A DNA stretch of 64,000 nucleotides from an uncultured Nostoc sp. (GCF_937863485.1 NZ_CALMFY010000096.1:1-64000), one strand, 5' to 3'; shown: positions 1 through 9,814, counted from the first letter of the stretch. Notes: generated by a model from the letters alone, not told the origin. Translations and numbers: made by a program.

Positions 1-407
1 GGTGGAATTCTTTGTGAAAGGATGAAATTACTAGTTGGTAATTGTGTAGTATCAACAGCGTGGGCTTTTAGTGGATTAGAAAATATGCTGCTGAGTAATA
101 CAAGTATACTCAGCGGTAAGCAGGACACTATAAGATTCTGAGGATATTTATCAATCATCACACTGGACTATTTTTTGTTAGGAATTATGGGATTATACGG
201 GGAGTGCTTCAGATGTGAATTTTACTTCATGTTTTGCCGCTAAAGTTGATATTTTGGGCAAATCTCAATTTAAAAGCTAAATCATCTGGTTATTGCAGAC
301 TTAAAAACATTGATGGTGTTCAAACTGCATAAGCAAGCAGATATGTTGGAATTATTTGTTGCTGCAAGAGAAATAGACTTAGTACAGCACGGCGTGTAAA
401 TCCACCT

Positions 408-513
408 ACTATAGCAGTCCTAAGTCATTTGTAAAAATAAATTAACCGCAGAGGCGCAAAGAGCGCAGAGAGAGGAATTGGAGATTTTCACGACTCATTT
501 AGGATTGCTATAT
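408..513. repeat. MITE-like palindromic element with imperfect inverted ends
   Basis: The left end reads TATAGCAGTCCTAAGTCATT and the reverse complement of the right end reads TATAGCAATCCTAAATGAGT. The centre carries the GCAGAGGCGCAAAGAGCGCAG type sequence that I recall as widely dispersed in Nostoc genomes. There is no transposase, so it would be non-autonomous. A further copy of the end motif lies near 58015. Confidence 0.55.
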
Positions 514-519
514 CTCAAT

Positions 520-647
520 AGACCTCTTGCAAAAGTCAAAAAATCAGGAATGTCATTCTGAGCAAAACGCAGTGGAGAGAAGAATCTCACTACTCTGTTT
601 CGCTCCGCTCCGCTCAACATGACAATTTAAATTTATTCAAGAGGTCT
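520..647. repeat. 128-bp element with perfect 10-bp inverted ends
   Basis: The termini are AGACCTCTTG and CAAGAGGTCT, exact reverse complements. The interior contains TCATTCTGAGC and GCTCAACATGACAA type stretches that also look partly inverted. It is non-coding and resembles a dispersed MITE-like repeat. It lies next to the preceding palindromic element, so this spacer may be an insertion hot spot. Confidence 0.55.
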
Positions 648-649
648 AA

Positions 650-682
650 TTAACAAGACTTGGGGCAAAATCCCCTTGTTAA
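650..682. repeat. Short hairpin repeat, copy 1 of 2
   Basis: TTAACAAG, then a GGGG/CCCC core, then CTTGTTAA form a bulged hairpin. A longer copy with the same arms and the same GCAAAATCCCC core lies at 57942-57986. The shorter copy lacks about 12 central bases. Confidence 0.5.
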
Positions 683-904
683 AGGTGGATATAACTGACG
701 CAACAATGTACTAAAGTATTTAAATGAATCAGGGTTTTGTGTATGGCGCGATTTAGGTTACACTTATTACTTCAGAAGGTAAGCAAAAAGATTTAGAGCA
801 AAGAAAGTGGTATAATGGCATATTAAGCATTATCAAGTTTATTCATCCTCTAATCCATTTTGAATATGGTTCAAAGATAAAGCTACATGTCACCTTGACA
901 GGGC

Positions 905-941
905 TACTCCTAACTCCTAACTCCTAACTCTCTACTCCTTA
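905..941. repeat. Heptanucleotide tandem repeat (TAACTCC)n
   Basis: About five degenerate copies of a 7-bp TAACTCC unit lie in tandem. This matches the short tandemly repeated repetitive (STRR) class known from heterocyst-forming cyanobacteria. The same unit recurs just upstream of trpC. Confidence 0.7.
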
Positions 942-1251
942 ATCCCCACTTCCTTTGGAGTATAAAAAAAATAAGTATCTAGATTTGACTATAATTACTG
1001 AAAACATCCATCTTTTCGCTAGCAGTGAGTGAATCATAATTTAAGTTAGCAACACCCGAACGTTAAATCAGTAAAAAGTTATCAGGCGGATGGTAGGGGA
1101 TTTAAATCAGTTAGCAGTTCCCAGTGTTCACTGATAACTGTGTGTTAGGGGCTTAAACCCAGCAACAAAACTGATAACTAACTGTTAGAGGGGTTGCGCT
1201 GATTGTCGGTCAAGTTGAGAATAAATAGGCGAAGCACACAGGGAAACTAAC

Positions 1252-2682
1252 GTGAGTCAAGAATTTGATTACGATTTAGTAATTATAGGCGCTGGTGTAG
1301 GCGGACATGGCGCAGCCTTACACGCCGTAAGTTGTGGTCTGAAAACAGCGATTATTGAAGCTGCTGATATGGGAGGAACCTGTGTTAATCGGGGCTGTAT
1401 CCCTTCTAAAGCGCTGCTGGCTGCATCTGGACGTGTGCGGGAGTTACGCAATGCCCACCACCTCAAGTCGCTGGGAATTCAAATTAGTAGCGTGGAATTT
1501 GATCGCCAAGCGATCGCTAATCATGCTAATAATTTGGTATCAAAAATTCAAGGCGACTTAACCAACAGTCTCAAACGTCTAAAAGTCGATATTATCAGGG
1601 GTTGGGGAAAAATCGCTGGAGCACAAAAAGTCTCTATTACCGGAGAGGGTGGCGAAAAAACGATCACGGCCAAAGACATCATCCTTTCGCCTGGTTCAAT
1701 TCCTTTTGTGCCTCCAGGGATTGAAGTAGACGGCAAAACTGTCTTTACCAGCGACCAAGGCGTTAAGTTGGAGTCGCTACCAGACTGGGTGGCGATTATT
1801 GGTAGTGGTTACATCGGCTTGGAATTTTCTGACATTTACTCAGCTTTGGGTTGTGAAATCACCTTGATTGAAGCCCTAGATCAGCTAATGCCAGGATTTG
1901 ACCGCGACATTGCCAAACTTGCTGAACGGGTGCTGATTACTCCCCGCGATATTGAAACCAAAGTAGGGATATACGCCAAAAAAGTCATCCCAGGTTCACC
2001 TGTGGTGATTGAGTTAGCAGATTTCAAAACCAAAGAAGATGTAGATGTCATCGAAGTAGATGCTTGCTTAGTAGCTACAGGACGCATTCCGGCGACACAA
2101 AATCTTGGTTTAGAGTCTGTGGGTGTGGAACTTGATCGGCGGAATTTTATTCCAGTTGACGATCGCATGGCAGTGCTATCAGCTGGTGAAGTAGTGCCGC
2201 ATTTGTGGTCAATTGGCGATGCTAACGGGAAGATTATGTTGGCACATGCGGCTTCTGCTCAAGGCATCATCGCGGTGGAAAATATAGTTGGGAGGGAAAG
2301 AATAGTAGACTATCGCAGCATCCCCGCTGCGGCGTTTACCCACCCAGAAATCAGCTATGTGGGCTTAACGGAAACCGCAGCTAAGGAGTTGGGACAAACC
2401 GAAGGGTTTGAAATCGCCACAAGTAAGAGTTACTTCAAAGGGAATTCCAAAGCGTTGGCTGAAAATGAAGCCGATGGTATTGCCAAGGTGATATATCGCA
2501 AAGACACAGGAGAAGTCTTGGGCGTCCACATTTTCGGACTGCACGCCTCAGACATAATTCACGAAGCGTCAGCCGCGATCGCTAACCGTCAATCTGTCCA
2601 AAGTCTCGCACATCTAGTTCACGCTCACCCGTCACTTTCGGAAGTGCTGGACGAAGCTTATAAACGAGCGATCGCTATCTAA
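1252..2682 (+). CDS. lpdA: Dihydrolipoamide dehydrogenase (E3)
   Basis: FAD-dependent disulfide oxidoreductase that reoxidises dihydrolipoamide with NAD+ in 2-oxoacid dehydrogenase complexes; cytosolic homodimer by family knowledge. The 476-residue length is normal. The FAD-binding GAGVGG motif lies at residues 13-18, the redox pair is C44/C49 in CVNRGC, a second nucleotide-binding GSGYIG lies near residue 187, and the C-terminal HAHPSLSE supplies the catalytic His/Glu of the partner subunit. The start is GTG. It is transcribed toward trpC with a repeat-filled spacer, so a shared transcript is possible but not evident. Confidence 0.95.
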   Translation: MSQEFDYDLVIIGAGVGGHGAALHAVSCGLKTAIIEAADMGGTCVNRGCIPSKALLAASGRVRELRNAHHLKSLGIQISSVEFDRQAIANHANNLVSKIQGDLTNSLKRLKVDIIRGWGKIAGAQKVSITGEGGEKTITAKDIILSPGSIPFVPPGIEVDGKTVFTSDQGVKLESLPDWVAIIGSGYIGLEFSDIYSALGCEITLIEALDQLMPGFDRDIAKLAERVLITPRDIETKVGIYAKKVIPGSPVVIELADFKTKEDVDVIEVDACLVATGRIPATQNLGLESVGVELDRRNFIPVDDRMAVLSAGEVVPHLWSIGDANGKIMLAHAASAQGIIAVENIVGRERIVDYRSIPAAAFTHPEISYVGLTETAAKELGQTEGFEIATSKSYFKGNSKALAENEADGIAKVIYRKDTGEVLGVHIFGLHASDIIHEASAAIANRQSVQSLAHLVHAHPSLSEVLDEAYKRAIAI

Positions 2683-2743
2683 AAGTTAGGAGTGAGAAGT
2701 TAGGAGCGGAGCCGGAGACGCTCCGCCTCCGGTGAGGAGTTAA

Positions 2744-2792
2744 TAACTCATAACTCCTAACTCATAACTCCTAACTCATAATTCCTAACTCA
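2744..2792. repeat. Heptanucleotide tandem repeat, exactly seven units
   Basis: Seven 7-bp units alternate between TAACTCA and TAACTCC, with one TAATTCC. The array sits directly in front of trpC, leaving only about nine bases before the start codon. It is preceded by a CCGGAG/CTCCGG hairpin at about 2711-2732. Confidence 0.75.
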
Positions 2793-2801
2793 GCACTAAT
2801 T

Positions 2802-3692
2802 ATGCAAATCCGTCGCCGTTCCCCTAACCCAGCTATTAATGTATCCATATTACGTTATCAGGCTGTCATGCCTGATGCAGCGCCAAACAACATCTTGGAG
2901 GAAATTGTCTGGCAGAAAGAAGTAGAATATGACCAAATGCGGGAAAAGGTTCCTTTGCAGGAATTGCAGAAGCAGGTACTTAGTGCGCCGCCAACCCGTG
3001 ATTTTGTCGCCGCCTTGCGCCAAGGTAAGACTAAGCCAGCATTGATTGCAGAAGTTAAAAAAGCTTCACCGAGCAAAGGCGTTTTCCGAGAAGATTTTGA
3101 CCCGGTAGCGATCGCTCTTTCTTATCAGCAAGCCAAAGCAAGTTGTCTTTCTGTGCTAACAGATGTCAAGTTCTTTCAAGGTAGTTTTGAGAACTTAGCC
3201 AAGATTCGGGCTGCGGTAGATTTGCCCCTACTGTGCAAAGAGTTTGTCATTTATGCTTACCAGATATACTTAGCGCGGGTTCACGGTGCAGATGCTATTT
3301 TGTTGATTGCAGCTATCCTGAGCGATCAAGATTTGAAATACTTTCTCAAAATTGCTAACAACCTGAAAATGGCAGCCTTAATTGAAGTTCATAGTTTGGC
3401 AGAACTTGACCGTGTGTTAGCCTTAGATGGGGTATCCTTAGTAGGAATAAATAATCGTAATTTGGAAGATTTCTCTGTTGACTTGCAAACTACTTGCCAA
3501 CTTTTAGCTGCAAGGGGTAGCCAATTGCAGGAGAAAAACATCCTTGTTGTCAGTGAGTCAGGACTACACAACCCAGATGATTTGAGTTTGGTGCTTACAG
3601 CAGGTGCATCAGCTGTACTCATTGGAGAATCATTGGTAAAACAACCAGATCCCGGCGCTGCGATCGCCCATATATTGCCGAAGAATTTCTGA
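2802..3692 (+). CDS. trpC: Indole-3-glycerol phosphate synthase
   Basis: Catalyses ring closure of carboxyphenylamino-deoxyribulose phosphate to indole-3-glycerol phosphate in tryptophan synthesis. The 296-residue protein has a cyanobacterial N-terminal extension ([13 protein letters not shown]) before the TIM barrel. The catalytic [11 protein letters not shown] lies at residues 83-93; LCKEFVI, NNRNL and VSESG motifs follow in order. It is separate from trpB, which lies 3.2 kb downstream with unrelated genes between, as is usual for dispersed cyanobacterial trp genes. There is no clear Shine-Dalgarno sequence because a heptamer array abuts the start. Confidence 0.95.
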   Translation: MQIRRRSPNPAINVSILRYQAVMPDAAPNNILEEIVWQKEVEYDQMREKVPLQELQKQVLSAPPTRDFVAALRQGKTKPALIAEVKKASPSKGVFREDFDPVAIALSYQQAKASCLSVLTDVKFFQGSFENLAKIRAAVDLPLLCKEFVIYAYQIYLARVHGADAILLIAAILSDQDLKYFLKIANNLKMAALIEVHSLAELDRVLALDGVSLVGINNRNLEDFSVDLQTTCQLLAARGSQLQEKNILVVSESGLHNPDDLSLVLTAGASAVLIGESLVKQPDPGAAIAHILPKNF

Positions 3693-3916
3693 AAAAACAC
3701 CTCCCCCGCCCCCTTAGTGCAGGGCAACTAACCACACTGAATTGTTGGGCAATTGGGCACACTATGCGTAGATACGCAGCACTTTGCCATCAAATATGAT
3801 CAATATCTTCACCAAATCTTCATTGCTAATCAAATTAAAACCATAAGCAAGTAGTTATTTATTATGTAACAATCCATTTACAAGAGATAAATTTTTACTA
3901 ATACAAAATTCCGAAT

Positions 3917-4189
3917 ATGAAATCAAAATTTAACTTCATGGAGCAAATTCCTCTACCTTCACCTATTCACTACGAACTTATACTTCAACTTTTAGAAAGA
4001 CAAACCATGTTAGCGGTAAATGATAATCCAGATTTACGGCATCAGGTGAATCAGCTAATTATTACTCTCCGCAAAGCTGTTGTACAACAAAAACGACTAG
4101 AAGAAATTTGCGAATTTTCCTCTGTTACAGTTGATCACCGTTGGTCGATCAACCATCATAACGGTAGCAAAGTTGTTGTCCCCGATTGA
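3917..4189 (+). CDS. Small conserved cyanobacterial protein (DUF5340-like)
   Basis: A 90-residue, largely helical soluble protein without signal or membrane segments. The central part, PIHYELILQLLERQT to LRKAVVQQKRLEE, resembles a small cyanobacterial family I recall as DUF5340; that name is from memory. Translation may begin at the internal Met eight codons in (MEQIPLPSP), where the family resemblance starts. Function unknown. It stands alone between trpC and a degenerate region. Confidence 0.6.
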   Translation: MKSKFNFMEQIPLPSPIHYELILQLLERQTMLAVNDNPDLRHQVNQLIITLRKAVVQQKRLEEICEFSSVTVDHRWSINHHNGSKVVVPD

Positions 4190-5107
4190 AGCTGATAACT
4201 TAACATTTCAACCTCAAATTTGGTATCTTTGTTAAGTTAGCTTACCACCATCTGAAAATGTAATACAAATGTCTGCTTCCTTATCTTAGATTTTAATTCC
4301 GGATGAGGGAGCATCTATAAACGTCTATAAACAGCTGCAAAGATATCTTGGTAGGGACTGCCGCGATGCGTTCAAAATCAGAGTGTCCTTGGCTGAGATA
4401 ACCGGATTGCGATCGCCAGTTGACTGTTGAACTCCTTAAACTCGCTGATTTAATAACTTTTACTATTTTGAGATTTTGTTGTTGTGAGGGCAGTTCTGGA
4501 ATTGATCTTTCTCTGGCGGCGGAGTTGTCGTTGCCAAATTCGCGGTAGACAAAGCTTTCCCTCTCTTGGCGGCAAAGCCGCCAGGGTATGCATTTCCAGC
4601 CAGAGACTGGAAACGAGATTTTACGAGGTTTATAGCTTAAGTTGACACTAATGGGCATTGCCATGCCCCTACAAACGTATTTGTATCATTATTAATCTGA
4701 AATGGTATAAAGCACCGTCCGAAAGTTTTGGTGCGTTTGAACTAATGTCCATAACGCACGCTACATATACTTAGATTTTTTCACGTAATCAAATCGGGTT
4801 GTTATAGCAAATATTGGATGTAACAGCCGCTATAACTTCAATTATTTTCATTTTACTAATGCATCTTCCCAATTTTATATTCATAGAGCAATGTATATTA
4901 CTTTCTTTAGCTCATTTCATAAAATTATACATAGCTTTTTTACCTAAAGACTAAGTTAGATTTTTATAATTTCTACAATAATTAATGTTGTATAAAATAA
5001 CTGTTATCTTAACAATAATTTAAGCTCTGAAAAAGTTGATATTGATTTATCAAAAATTGTAGATCAGCTAAAATAATTATGATATTCTCTCTCGAATTGG
5101 ACGAAAG
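4190..5107. other. Long intergenic region with gene fragment and repeats
   Basis: Apart from the SUI1-gene fragment annotated separately, this holds short dispersed-repeat sequence (for example GGGCATTGCCATGCCCCTAC near 4650) and a very AT-rich stretch from about 4800 leading to the carbonic anhydrase gene. No further gene or RNA is supported. Confidence 0.5.
4467..4556 (-). pseudogene. Partial duplicate of the SUI1-like gene
   Basis: A 90-bp block is identical to 6581-6670 except for three substitutions by my count. It encodes the N-terminal segment YREFGNDNSAA to IPELPSQQQNLK of the SUI1-like protein and nothing of its conserved core. An open frame runs through it on the minus strand (4293-4664), but the flanks are unrelated repeat-like DNA, so I treat it as a gene fragment. 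Confidence 0.7.
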
Positions 5108-5788
5108 ATGAAATATAACAGCATTGATGAACTATTGAGAAATAATCAGGCTTGGGTTACCGAGAAACTGGCTTTAGACCCAACTTACTTTCAAGAATTA
5201 TCTAATGGACAAACACCACCTTTTCTATACATCGGGTGTTCTGATAGTCGTCTGGCATTAACAAGATTTACCGGTACAGAACCAGGAGAGTTATTTGTAC
5301 ATCGTAATATTGCCAATCAAGTTTCTTTAACAGACATTAACTTTTTAGCTGTTTTAGAATACGCGATTTTACATCTTGGGGTGGAACATATTATCGTTTG
5401 TGGTCACTACGATTGCGGAGGAATTAAGACGGCTTTAGAAGGGAGAACCATCGGAATTCTTGATAACTGGGTAAATCCGATTCGAGAACTATATTTACAG
5501 AAACAAGAAGAAATTGATGCCTTGCCAACAAGAGAAGAACGTCTGAATCGTTTGGCGGAGATCAATGTTGTGGCGCAAGTAAAAAATATTTACCAAACTT
5601 CCATCATGCGTCAGGTACTCTATGAGCGAAAAGCGCCTATGGTTCATGGCTGGGTACTAGATATAAGCACTGGGTTAATCAAAGATTTGAACGTCTTAAC
5701 TAAGCAATGGCAATTGCACACTTGCCCTTTGCTTCTAGAGTTTAGACTCTACGCCATGTTAAAAAATGATAGTAATTTCGGTATTTAG
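5108..5788 (+). CDS. Beta-class carbonic anhydrase
   Basis: Zinc enzyme interconverting CO2 and bicarbonate. Zinc ligands C44, H100 and C103 are visible in CSDSR (residues 44-48) and HYDCGG (100-105), with the D46/R48 dyad intact. The 226-residue length is typical of beta enzymes. No signal peptide is seen, so it is probably cytosolic; it lacks the long C-terminal extension of the carboxysomal CcaA type. The gene stands alone behind an AT-rich leader, and no carboxysome genes are nearby. Confidence 0.93.
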   Translation: MKYNSIDELLRNNQAWVTEKLALDPTYFQELSNGQTPPFLYIGCSDSRLALTRFTGTEPGELFVHRNIANQVSLTDINFLAVLEYAILHLGVEHIIVCGHYDCGGIKTALEGRTIGILDNWVNPIRELYLQKQEEIDALPTREERLNRLAEINVVAQVKNIYQTSIMRQVLYERKAPMVHGWVLDISTGLIKDLNVLTKQWQLHTCPLLLEFRLYAMLKNDSNFGI

Positions 5789-5807
5789 CGCCATAGAAAG
5801 TTATACT

Positions 5808-5848
5808 TTAGAGACATGATTGCTCGTGTCTTTAGAGTTTTTATTTTA
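5808..5848 (+). terminator. Possible terminator after carbonic anhydrase
   Basis: AGAGACA and TGTCTTT form a 7-bp stem with a 10-base loop, followed within a few bases by TTTTTATTTT. It sits about 20 bases past the stop. The stem is weak, so the call is moderate. Confidence 0.45.
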
Positions 5849-6055
5849 AGTAAAAAAATAGTTACTTTTTCGCTACAGTCTTGTAATACCTTCGGCAAAC
5901 TTTTGAATAAGAATGTAAAATCCACAATTCAGAATGCTCTTTTCTAAATTCTTGCTCAAAACTTTGCAGATATCCAATTTTTAAGCATTTTTTTAGAGGC
6001 AATTTATGAATTGCCTCTGTCGAGATTGGTACACCAAACCTCCACTTACAAAGAA

Positions 6056-6214
6056 TTATTTCTTCAAAATTATCCACACTGCATGAATAATCCCAGGAAT
6101 ATAACCAAAAAGTGTCAAAAGTATATTAATCCAAAAGTCTACACCAAAACCTACCTGCAAAAAAACACCCAAAGGCGGTAAGAAAATGGCACACAAAAGA
6201 CGAACTAAATCCAT
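6056..6214 (-). CDS. Pmp3/YqaE family small membrane protein (UPF0057)
   Basis: A 52-residue two-helix membrane protein. It starts MDLVRLLCAIFLPPLGVFLQ and continues through GFGVDFWINILLTLFGYIPG to IIHAVWIILKK, the characteristic Pmp3 pattern with the conserved PPLGV and LGYIPG-like motifs. An AGGAGG ribosome site lies six bases before the ATG. Family members in plants, yeast and bacteria are linked to membrane potential and salt or cold stress; the role here is inferred only. It lies between the carbonic anhydrase and the SUI1-like gene. Confidence 0.9.
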   Translation of the reverse strand: MDLVRLLCAIFLPPLGVFLQVGFGVDFWINILLTLFGYIPGIIHAVWIILKK

Positions 6215-6355
6215 TTGAACCTCCTATTAATCTCACAAAAGACAGCTTGTCGGTGAAGTTATTCACCACTGCTCAAGTATATTTCTACCTCTTAAAGATA
6301 ACATTGCCCCTCTCAATCTAGGTCACAGTTGAGAGCCGGTAAACCGCGCTTAAGA

Positions 6356-6703
6356 TTAGCCACCGCTGATTTTGGCCTTATAACCTAGTTTGGTTAAAAT
6401 CTCGACAATTTTCTGCTTGTGTTCGCCCTGAATTTCAATTTCGTTATCTTTAATTGTCCCACCTGTGCCACACTGGGTTTTCAACTGCTTCACCAAATCT
6501 GCCAAAGTTTCTGGTTTGGCTTGAAAACCGCTAATCACCGTAACAGTTTTGCCTTTGCGTCCTTTGCGGGAAGCTTGTACTTTGAGATTTTGTTGTTGTG
6601 AGGGCAGTTCTGGAATTGGTCTTTCTGTGGCGGCGGAGTTATCGTTGCCAAATTCGCGGTAGACAAAGCTTTTGTCAGAAGATTTGGGATTGGAAGAAGA
6701 CAT
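6356..6703 (-). CDS. SUI1/eIF1-like translation factor (YciH family)
   Basis: 115 residues from the chosen ATG (MSSSNPKS); a start nine codons upstream would add a hydrophobic, non-conserved tail. The C-terminal domain contains VISGFQ, LVKQLKTQCGTGGT and IEIQGEHKQKIVEIL, the SUI1 fold signature. Bacterial YciH-type proteins resemble eIF1 and are thought to affect initiation fidelity. The N-terminal about 40 residues are a low-complexity arm, part of which is duplicated at 4467-4556. Confidence 0.88.
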   Translation of the reverse strand: MSSSNPKSSDKSFVYREFGNDNSAATERPIPELPSQQQNLKVQASRKGRKGKTVTVISGFQAKPETLADLVKQLKTQCGTGGTIKDNEIEIQGEHKQKIVEILTKLGYKAKISGG

Positions 6704-6932
6704 AAAATGAATGTTTAAGAAAAATTTCAAAGGCAGTGGAAACTTCTACGCAACCATTCTGCTCGGATATCAATTTCTAGGCTAACATCACAAATCCATT
6801 CCAAGGGATTTAAAGGAATTGGGCATTGGGCATTGAGTATCAACGAAGAATTTAGTCCTTAATCACCATTTTCCATATATGCCTCAGACTTTTCTATAAT
6901 AATAAAGTCATTCCCGTCATCAAAATTAGCTT

Positions 6933-8168
6933 GTGACTACCACTCCCCTATCTCCAAGTTCAACTGCTCAGGTTCCCGATACGCTAGGCCGCTTTGGACG
7001 CTTTGGCGGTAAGTATGTACCTGAAACGCTCATGCCTGCCCTTGCTGAATTAGAAACAGCTTATCAGCAATACCGCAATGATCCTGGTTTTCAAGCAGAA
7101 CTACAGCAGTTGTTACGGGACTATGTAGGACGTGCCACACCATTGTATTTCGCTGAACGCCTCACCGCTCATTATGCCCGACCCGATCGCACGGGGCCAC
7201 AAATTTTCTTAAAGCGCGAGGATTTAAATCATACTGGCTCTCACAAAATAAATAATGCCCTTGGTCAGATATTGTTGGCGAAACGCATGGGCAAGCAACG
7301 GATTATTGCCGAAACTGGTGCTGGACAACATGGAGTTGCCACAGCCACAGTTTGCGCTCGTTTTGGGCTGGAATGCGTAATTTACATGGGCGTTCATGAC
7401 ATGGAACGCCAAGCTTTGAATGTGTTCAGAATGCGGTTGATGGGGGCAGAAGTGCGTCCGGTGGAGGCGGGAACAGGAACGCTCAAAGATGCCACTTCTG
7501 AAGCAATCCGCGATTGGGTGACAAATGTGGAAACAACTCACTACATCCTGGGTTCGGTAGCAGGGCCCCATCCTTACCCAATGATGGTACGTGATTTTCA
7601 TGCAGTAATTGGTCAAGAAACTCGCGCCCAAGCAATCGAAAAGTGGGGTGTATTGCCTGATATTCTCTTGGCTTGTGTGGGTGGTGGTTCCAATGCTATG
7701 GGACTATTCTATGAGTTTATCAATGAGTCTTCTATCCGATTTATTGGGGTTGAGGCAGCAGGAGAAGGTGTCAATACCGAAAAACACGCAGCAACCTTGA
7801 CAAAAGGACGTATTGGTGTATTGCACGGAGCAATGAGTTATCTCCTGCAAGATGAGGATGGGCAAATCATTGAGGCACACTCAATTAGTGCGGGGTTAGA
7901 TTATCCCGGTGTCGGTCCAGAACATAGTTATATGAAGGATACTGGTCGCGCCGAATACTATAGTGTAACGGATGCAGAAGCTTTGGCGGCATTTCAGCGA
8001 TTGTCGAAATTGGAAGGAATTATCCCGGCATTGGAAACAGCCCATGCGATCGCCTACCTCGAAACTCTATGTCCCCAACTAACCGACAGTCCCCGGATTG
8101 TAATTAACTGCTCTGGACGCGGCGATAAGGATGTACATACAGTAGCCAAGTTATTAAATGATGCGTAA
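6933..8168 (+). CDS. trpB: Tryptophan synthase beta chain
   Basis: PLP enzyme joining indole and serine to tryptophan, normally in an alpha2beta2 complex with TrpA. 411 residues, normal length. The PLP lysine is K105 in [21 protein letters not shown] near residue 22, ETGAGQHG and the phosphate-binding GGGSNA loop are present. The start is GTG, with TTG two bases upstream as an alternative. trpA is not adjacent. The upstream spacer contains a TTGGGCA-type repeat at about 6815. Confidence 0.96.
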   Translation: MTTTPLSPSSTAQVPDTLGRFGRFGGKYVPETLMPALAELETAYQQYRNDPGFQAELQQLLRDYVGRATPLYFAERLTAHYARPDRTGPQIFLKREDLNHTGSHKINNALGQILLAKRMGKQRIIAETGAGQHGVATATVCARFGLECVIYMGVHDMERQALNVFRMRLMGAEVRPVEAGTGTLKDATSEAIRDWVTNVETTHYILGSVAGPHPYPMMVRDFHAVIGQETRAQAIEKWGVLPDILLACVGGGSNAMGLFYEFINESSIRFIGVEAAGEGVNTEKHAATLTKGRIGVLHGAMSYLLQDEDGQIIEAHSISAGLDYPGVGPEHSYMKDTGRAEYYSVTDAEALAAFQRLSKLEGIIPALETAHAIAYLETLCPQLTDSPRIVINCSGRGDKDVHTVAKLLNDA

Positions 8169-8223
8169 ATGTATATCCAATTTTTGAGAGGAAGCAATAA
8201 TAGATCAACAATTCCAACACTCT

Positions 8224-8415
8224 ATGCTACCGCAACCCACTCACGACGAGTTGGCACGCCTAAAACTTTGTGCATCTGACTATATCGGCTACTGAGATTG
8301 AAGCTTACGAGCCGGATGCCAAAGTAACTAAGGAACGGGAACAGTGGCGTGCAGAATATATTGCGCGGGTGTTGCGCGTGGTACAGGAAGAGTTAGAAAC
8401 TCTCAACCAAAGCTA
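8224..8415 (+). pseudogene. Frameshifted small gene remnant downstream of trpB
   Basis: One frame reads MLPQPTHDELARLKLCAS and stops at TGA. The overlapping frame continues TEIEAYEPDAKVTKEREQ to LRVVQEELETLNQS and ends at TAG. Both halves look like coding sequence and would join through one frameshift near 8270. A GAGAGGAAG ribosome-site-like run lies 5 prime of an ATA ATA pair that could be a mutated start. The family is not recognised. Confidence 0.45.
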
Positions 8416-8451
8416 GTCGCCCAAAAGTTTTAGTAAAAAAATTTATGCCAT

Positions 8452-8572
8452 TTACAGCAGTTTGCAAGTAAGTGAGGTACAAAAGGCAGGACTCAAAATC
8501 AGACATAAAGAGTTTTTACCTCCTGCCTTCAAACCCGTAGCTTTGTACTTCATGCAAAAGAAAACTGCTGTA
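8452..8572. repeat. Long imperfect palindromic element
   Basis: The outer arms TACAGCAG and CTGCTGTA and the inner arms GTACAAAAGGCAGGA and TCCTGCCTTC...TTTGTAC are mutually inverted. Most of the 120 bp can fold into one interrupted hairpin. It is non-coding. The remaining bases up to the next gene (8573-8964) are AT-rich with nothing recognised. Confidence 0.5.
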
Positions 8573-8964
8573 TATCTCATATTTCACAGTTTATTCAGTA
8601 TTAATCCTTAGTAAATTTATCTCTTTCTGTTCAAAAATAGTTCATGATAATTAGTTTTGCTAAGTATTAGTACTGTCAATTAGTAGAAATTTTTGATTGT
8701 TGTTTAACCATTATTAGCCAGATATTGGAAATATTCGCGTATTACAAAATGAAGTGCAGAAAGGAGTTTATCTATAAATAATCATACTAATGGTAGATGG
8801 AAATTTTTTATAAATATGAAAAATTTTTTGTAAAAGCGTGAATTTAAACGTTTGCTGGTAGTTTTTGAACATAAAACCCCATAAACAGAGGTATATAGAC
8901 CGATAACCAGTTTGTCATATTGACACTAGCTTAGTTAGATTGTCTGTAACTTTAGTTACAGCAA

Positions 8965-9492
8965 ATGATTAAAACAACAATTTACGGACTTACTTTAAGC
9001 ACCATTATTCTCAATAGTGGTGCGATCGCTACTCCGGTAACAAATCCAACTTTTACCACAAAAAGTTCGTATGTATCAAGTGATACTTTTAAAATTGCAG
9101 CATCTAGGATAGACACTGCTGCTCTAGAACAGTCGGTTTTCAACCAAATTAATAACTACAGAGCTTCCCAAGGGCTACCAGCGCTAACTCGTAATTCTGC
9201 CATCGAGAATCAAGCCAGGATTCACAGTCAGAACATGGCTAATGGTACAGTTCCCTTTGGACATACGGGATTTTCAGAACGTGTTAGAGCAATCGGTATT
9301 CCTTACAGAGCAGCTGGTGAAAATGTTGCTTACAACCAGGGATATAGTGATCCTGCCACAATAGCTGTTCAAGGCTGGCTCAAAAGTCCAGGGCATCTAG
9401 CCAATATCAAAGGTAATTATGAGAAGACGGGGATTGGTGTCGCTAGCAACAGTAGAGGCGCAATCTACTTCACACAAATTTTCCTTCGCTGA
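8965..9492 (+). CDS. Secreted CAP/SCP-domain protein 1
   Basis: 175 residues: an N-terminal signal-like segment (about 1-23) and then a CAP domain from about residue 55 to the end. Visible motifs are VFNQINNYRASQGLPAL, ARIHSQNMA, the HTGF loop, GENVAY and WLKSPGHLANI, the usual bacterial SCP core with H/E/H residues. The function of bacterial CAP proteins is poorly known. A paralogue follows 322 bp downstream in the same orientation. Confidence 0.85.
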   Translation: MIKTTIYGLTLSTIILNSGAIATPVTNPTFTTKSSYVSSDTFKIAASRIDTAALEQSVFNQINNYRASQGLPALTRNSAIENQARIHSQNMANGTVPFGHTGFSERVRAIGIPYRAAGENVAYNQGYSDPATIAVQGWLKSPGHLANIKGNYEKTGIGVASNSRGAIYFTQIFLR

Positions 9493-9537
9493 TAAATTTG
9501 GTAAAATTTAGGTTTTGTTTTCTCAAATTCCCCAGAC

Positions 9538-9559
9538 TTCAGCCTGCTAGCAGGCTGAA
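9538..9559. terminator. Perfect 22-bp palindrome after CAP gene 1
   Basis: TTCAGCCTGCTAGCAGGCTGAA is an exact palindrome about 45 bases past the CAP gene 1 stop. There is no T-run, so it may be a dispersed hairpin or an mRNA 3-prime stabiliser rather than an intrinsic terminator. The rest of the 322-bp spacer is AT-rich with no gene seen. Confidence 0.45.
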
Positions 9560-9814
9560 TAATGTAGTTTCAATGACATTTGTCTATTGAAGACTAGATT
9601 ATTTTTTTAGTAATTGATGAAAATTCTTAAATTATCAGTAAAAATAACCGTGATTTCATGAAGCTTATTTATTGAAGTATTGACAATTGGAAATGATTGT
9701 TTATACTTCCTGTACAACGATGTAGCCAGATTGCCGAAATTCATCAATCCTTAATAGGATCATGGTATATATTGTTGGAACTATAGGGTAGAGTAGAAGT
9801 CATCTCTACACATT

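Larger units (their letters stand above)
1..1251. other. Repeat-rich left-edge region without a supported gene
   Basis: No intact gene is recognised. A plus-strand frame is open from the left edge to a TGA at 139-141 (46 codons) and could be the tail of a gene outside the window. Shorter frames at about 180-400 look like coding sequence broken by stops, but I cannot name a family. The rest holds palindromic elements and a heptamer repeat, listed separately. Confidence 0.5.

Noticed and set aside
4293-4664. Complete 123-residue gene
   Set aside because: Only the 90-bp block copied from the SUI1-like gene looks like protein; the rest is repeat-derived.
5862-6077. 71-codon minus-strand frame
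   Set aside because: It overlaps the end of the Pmp3-type gene and has no similarity or ribosome site that I can see.
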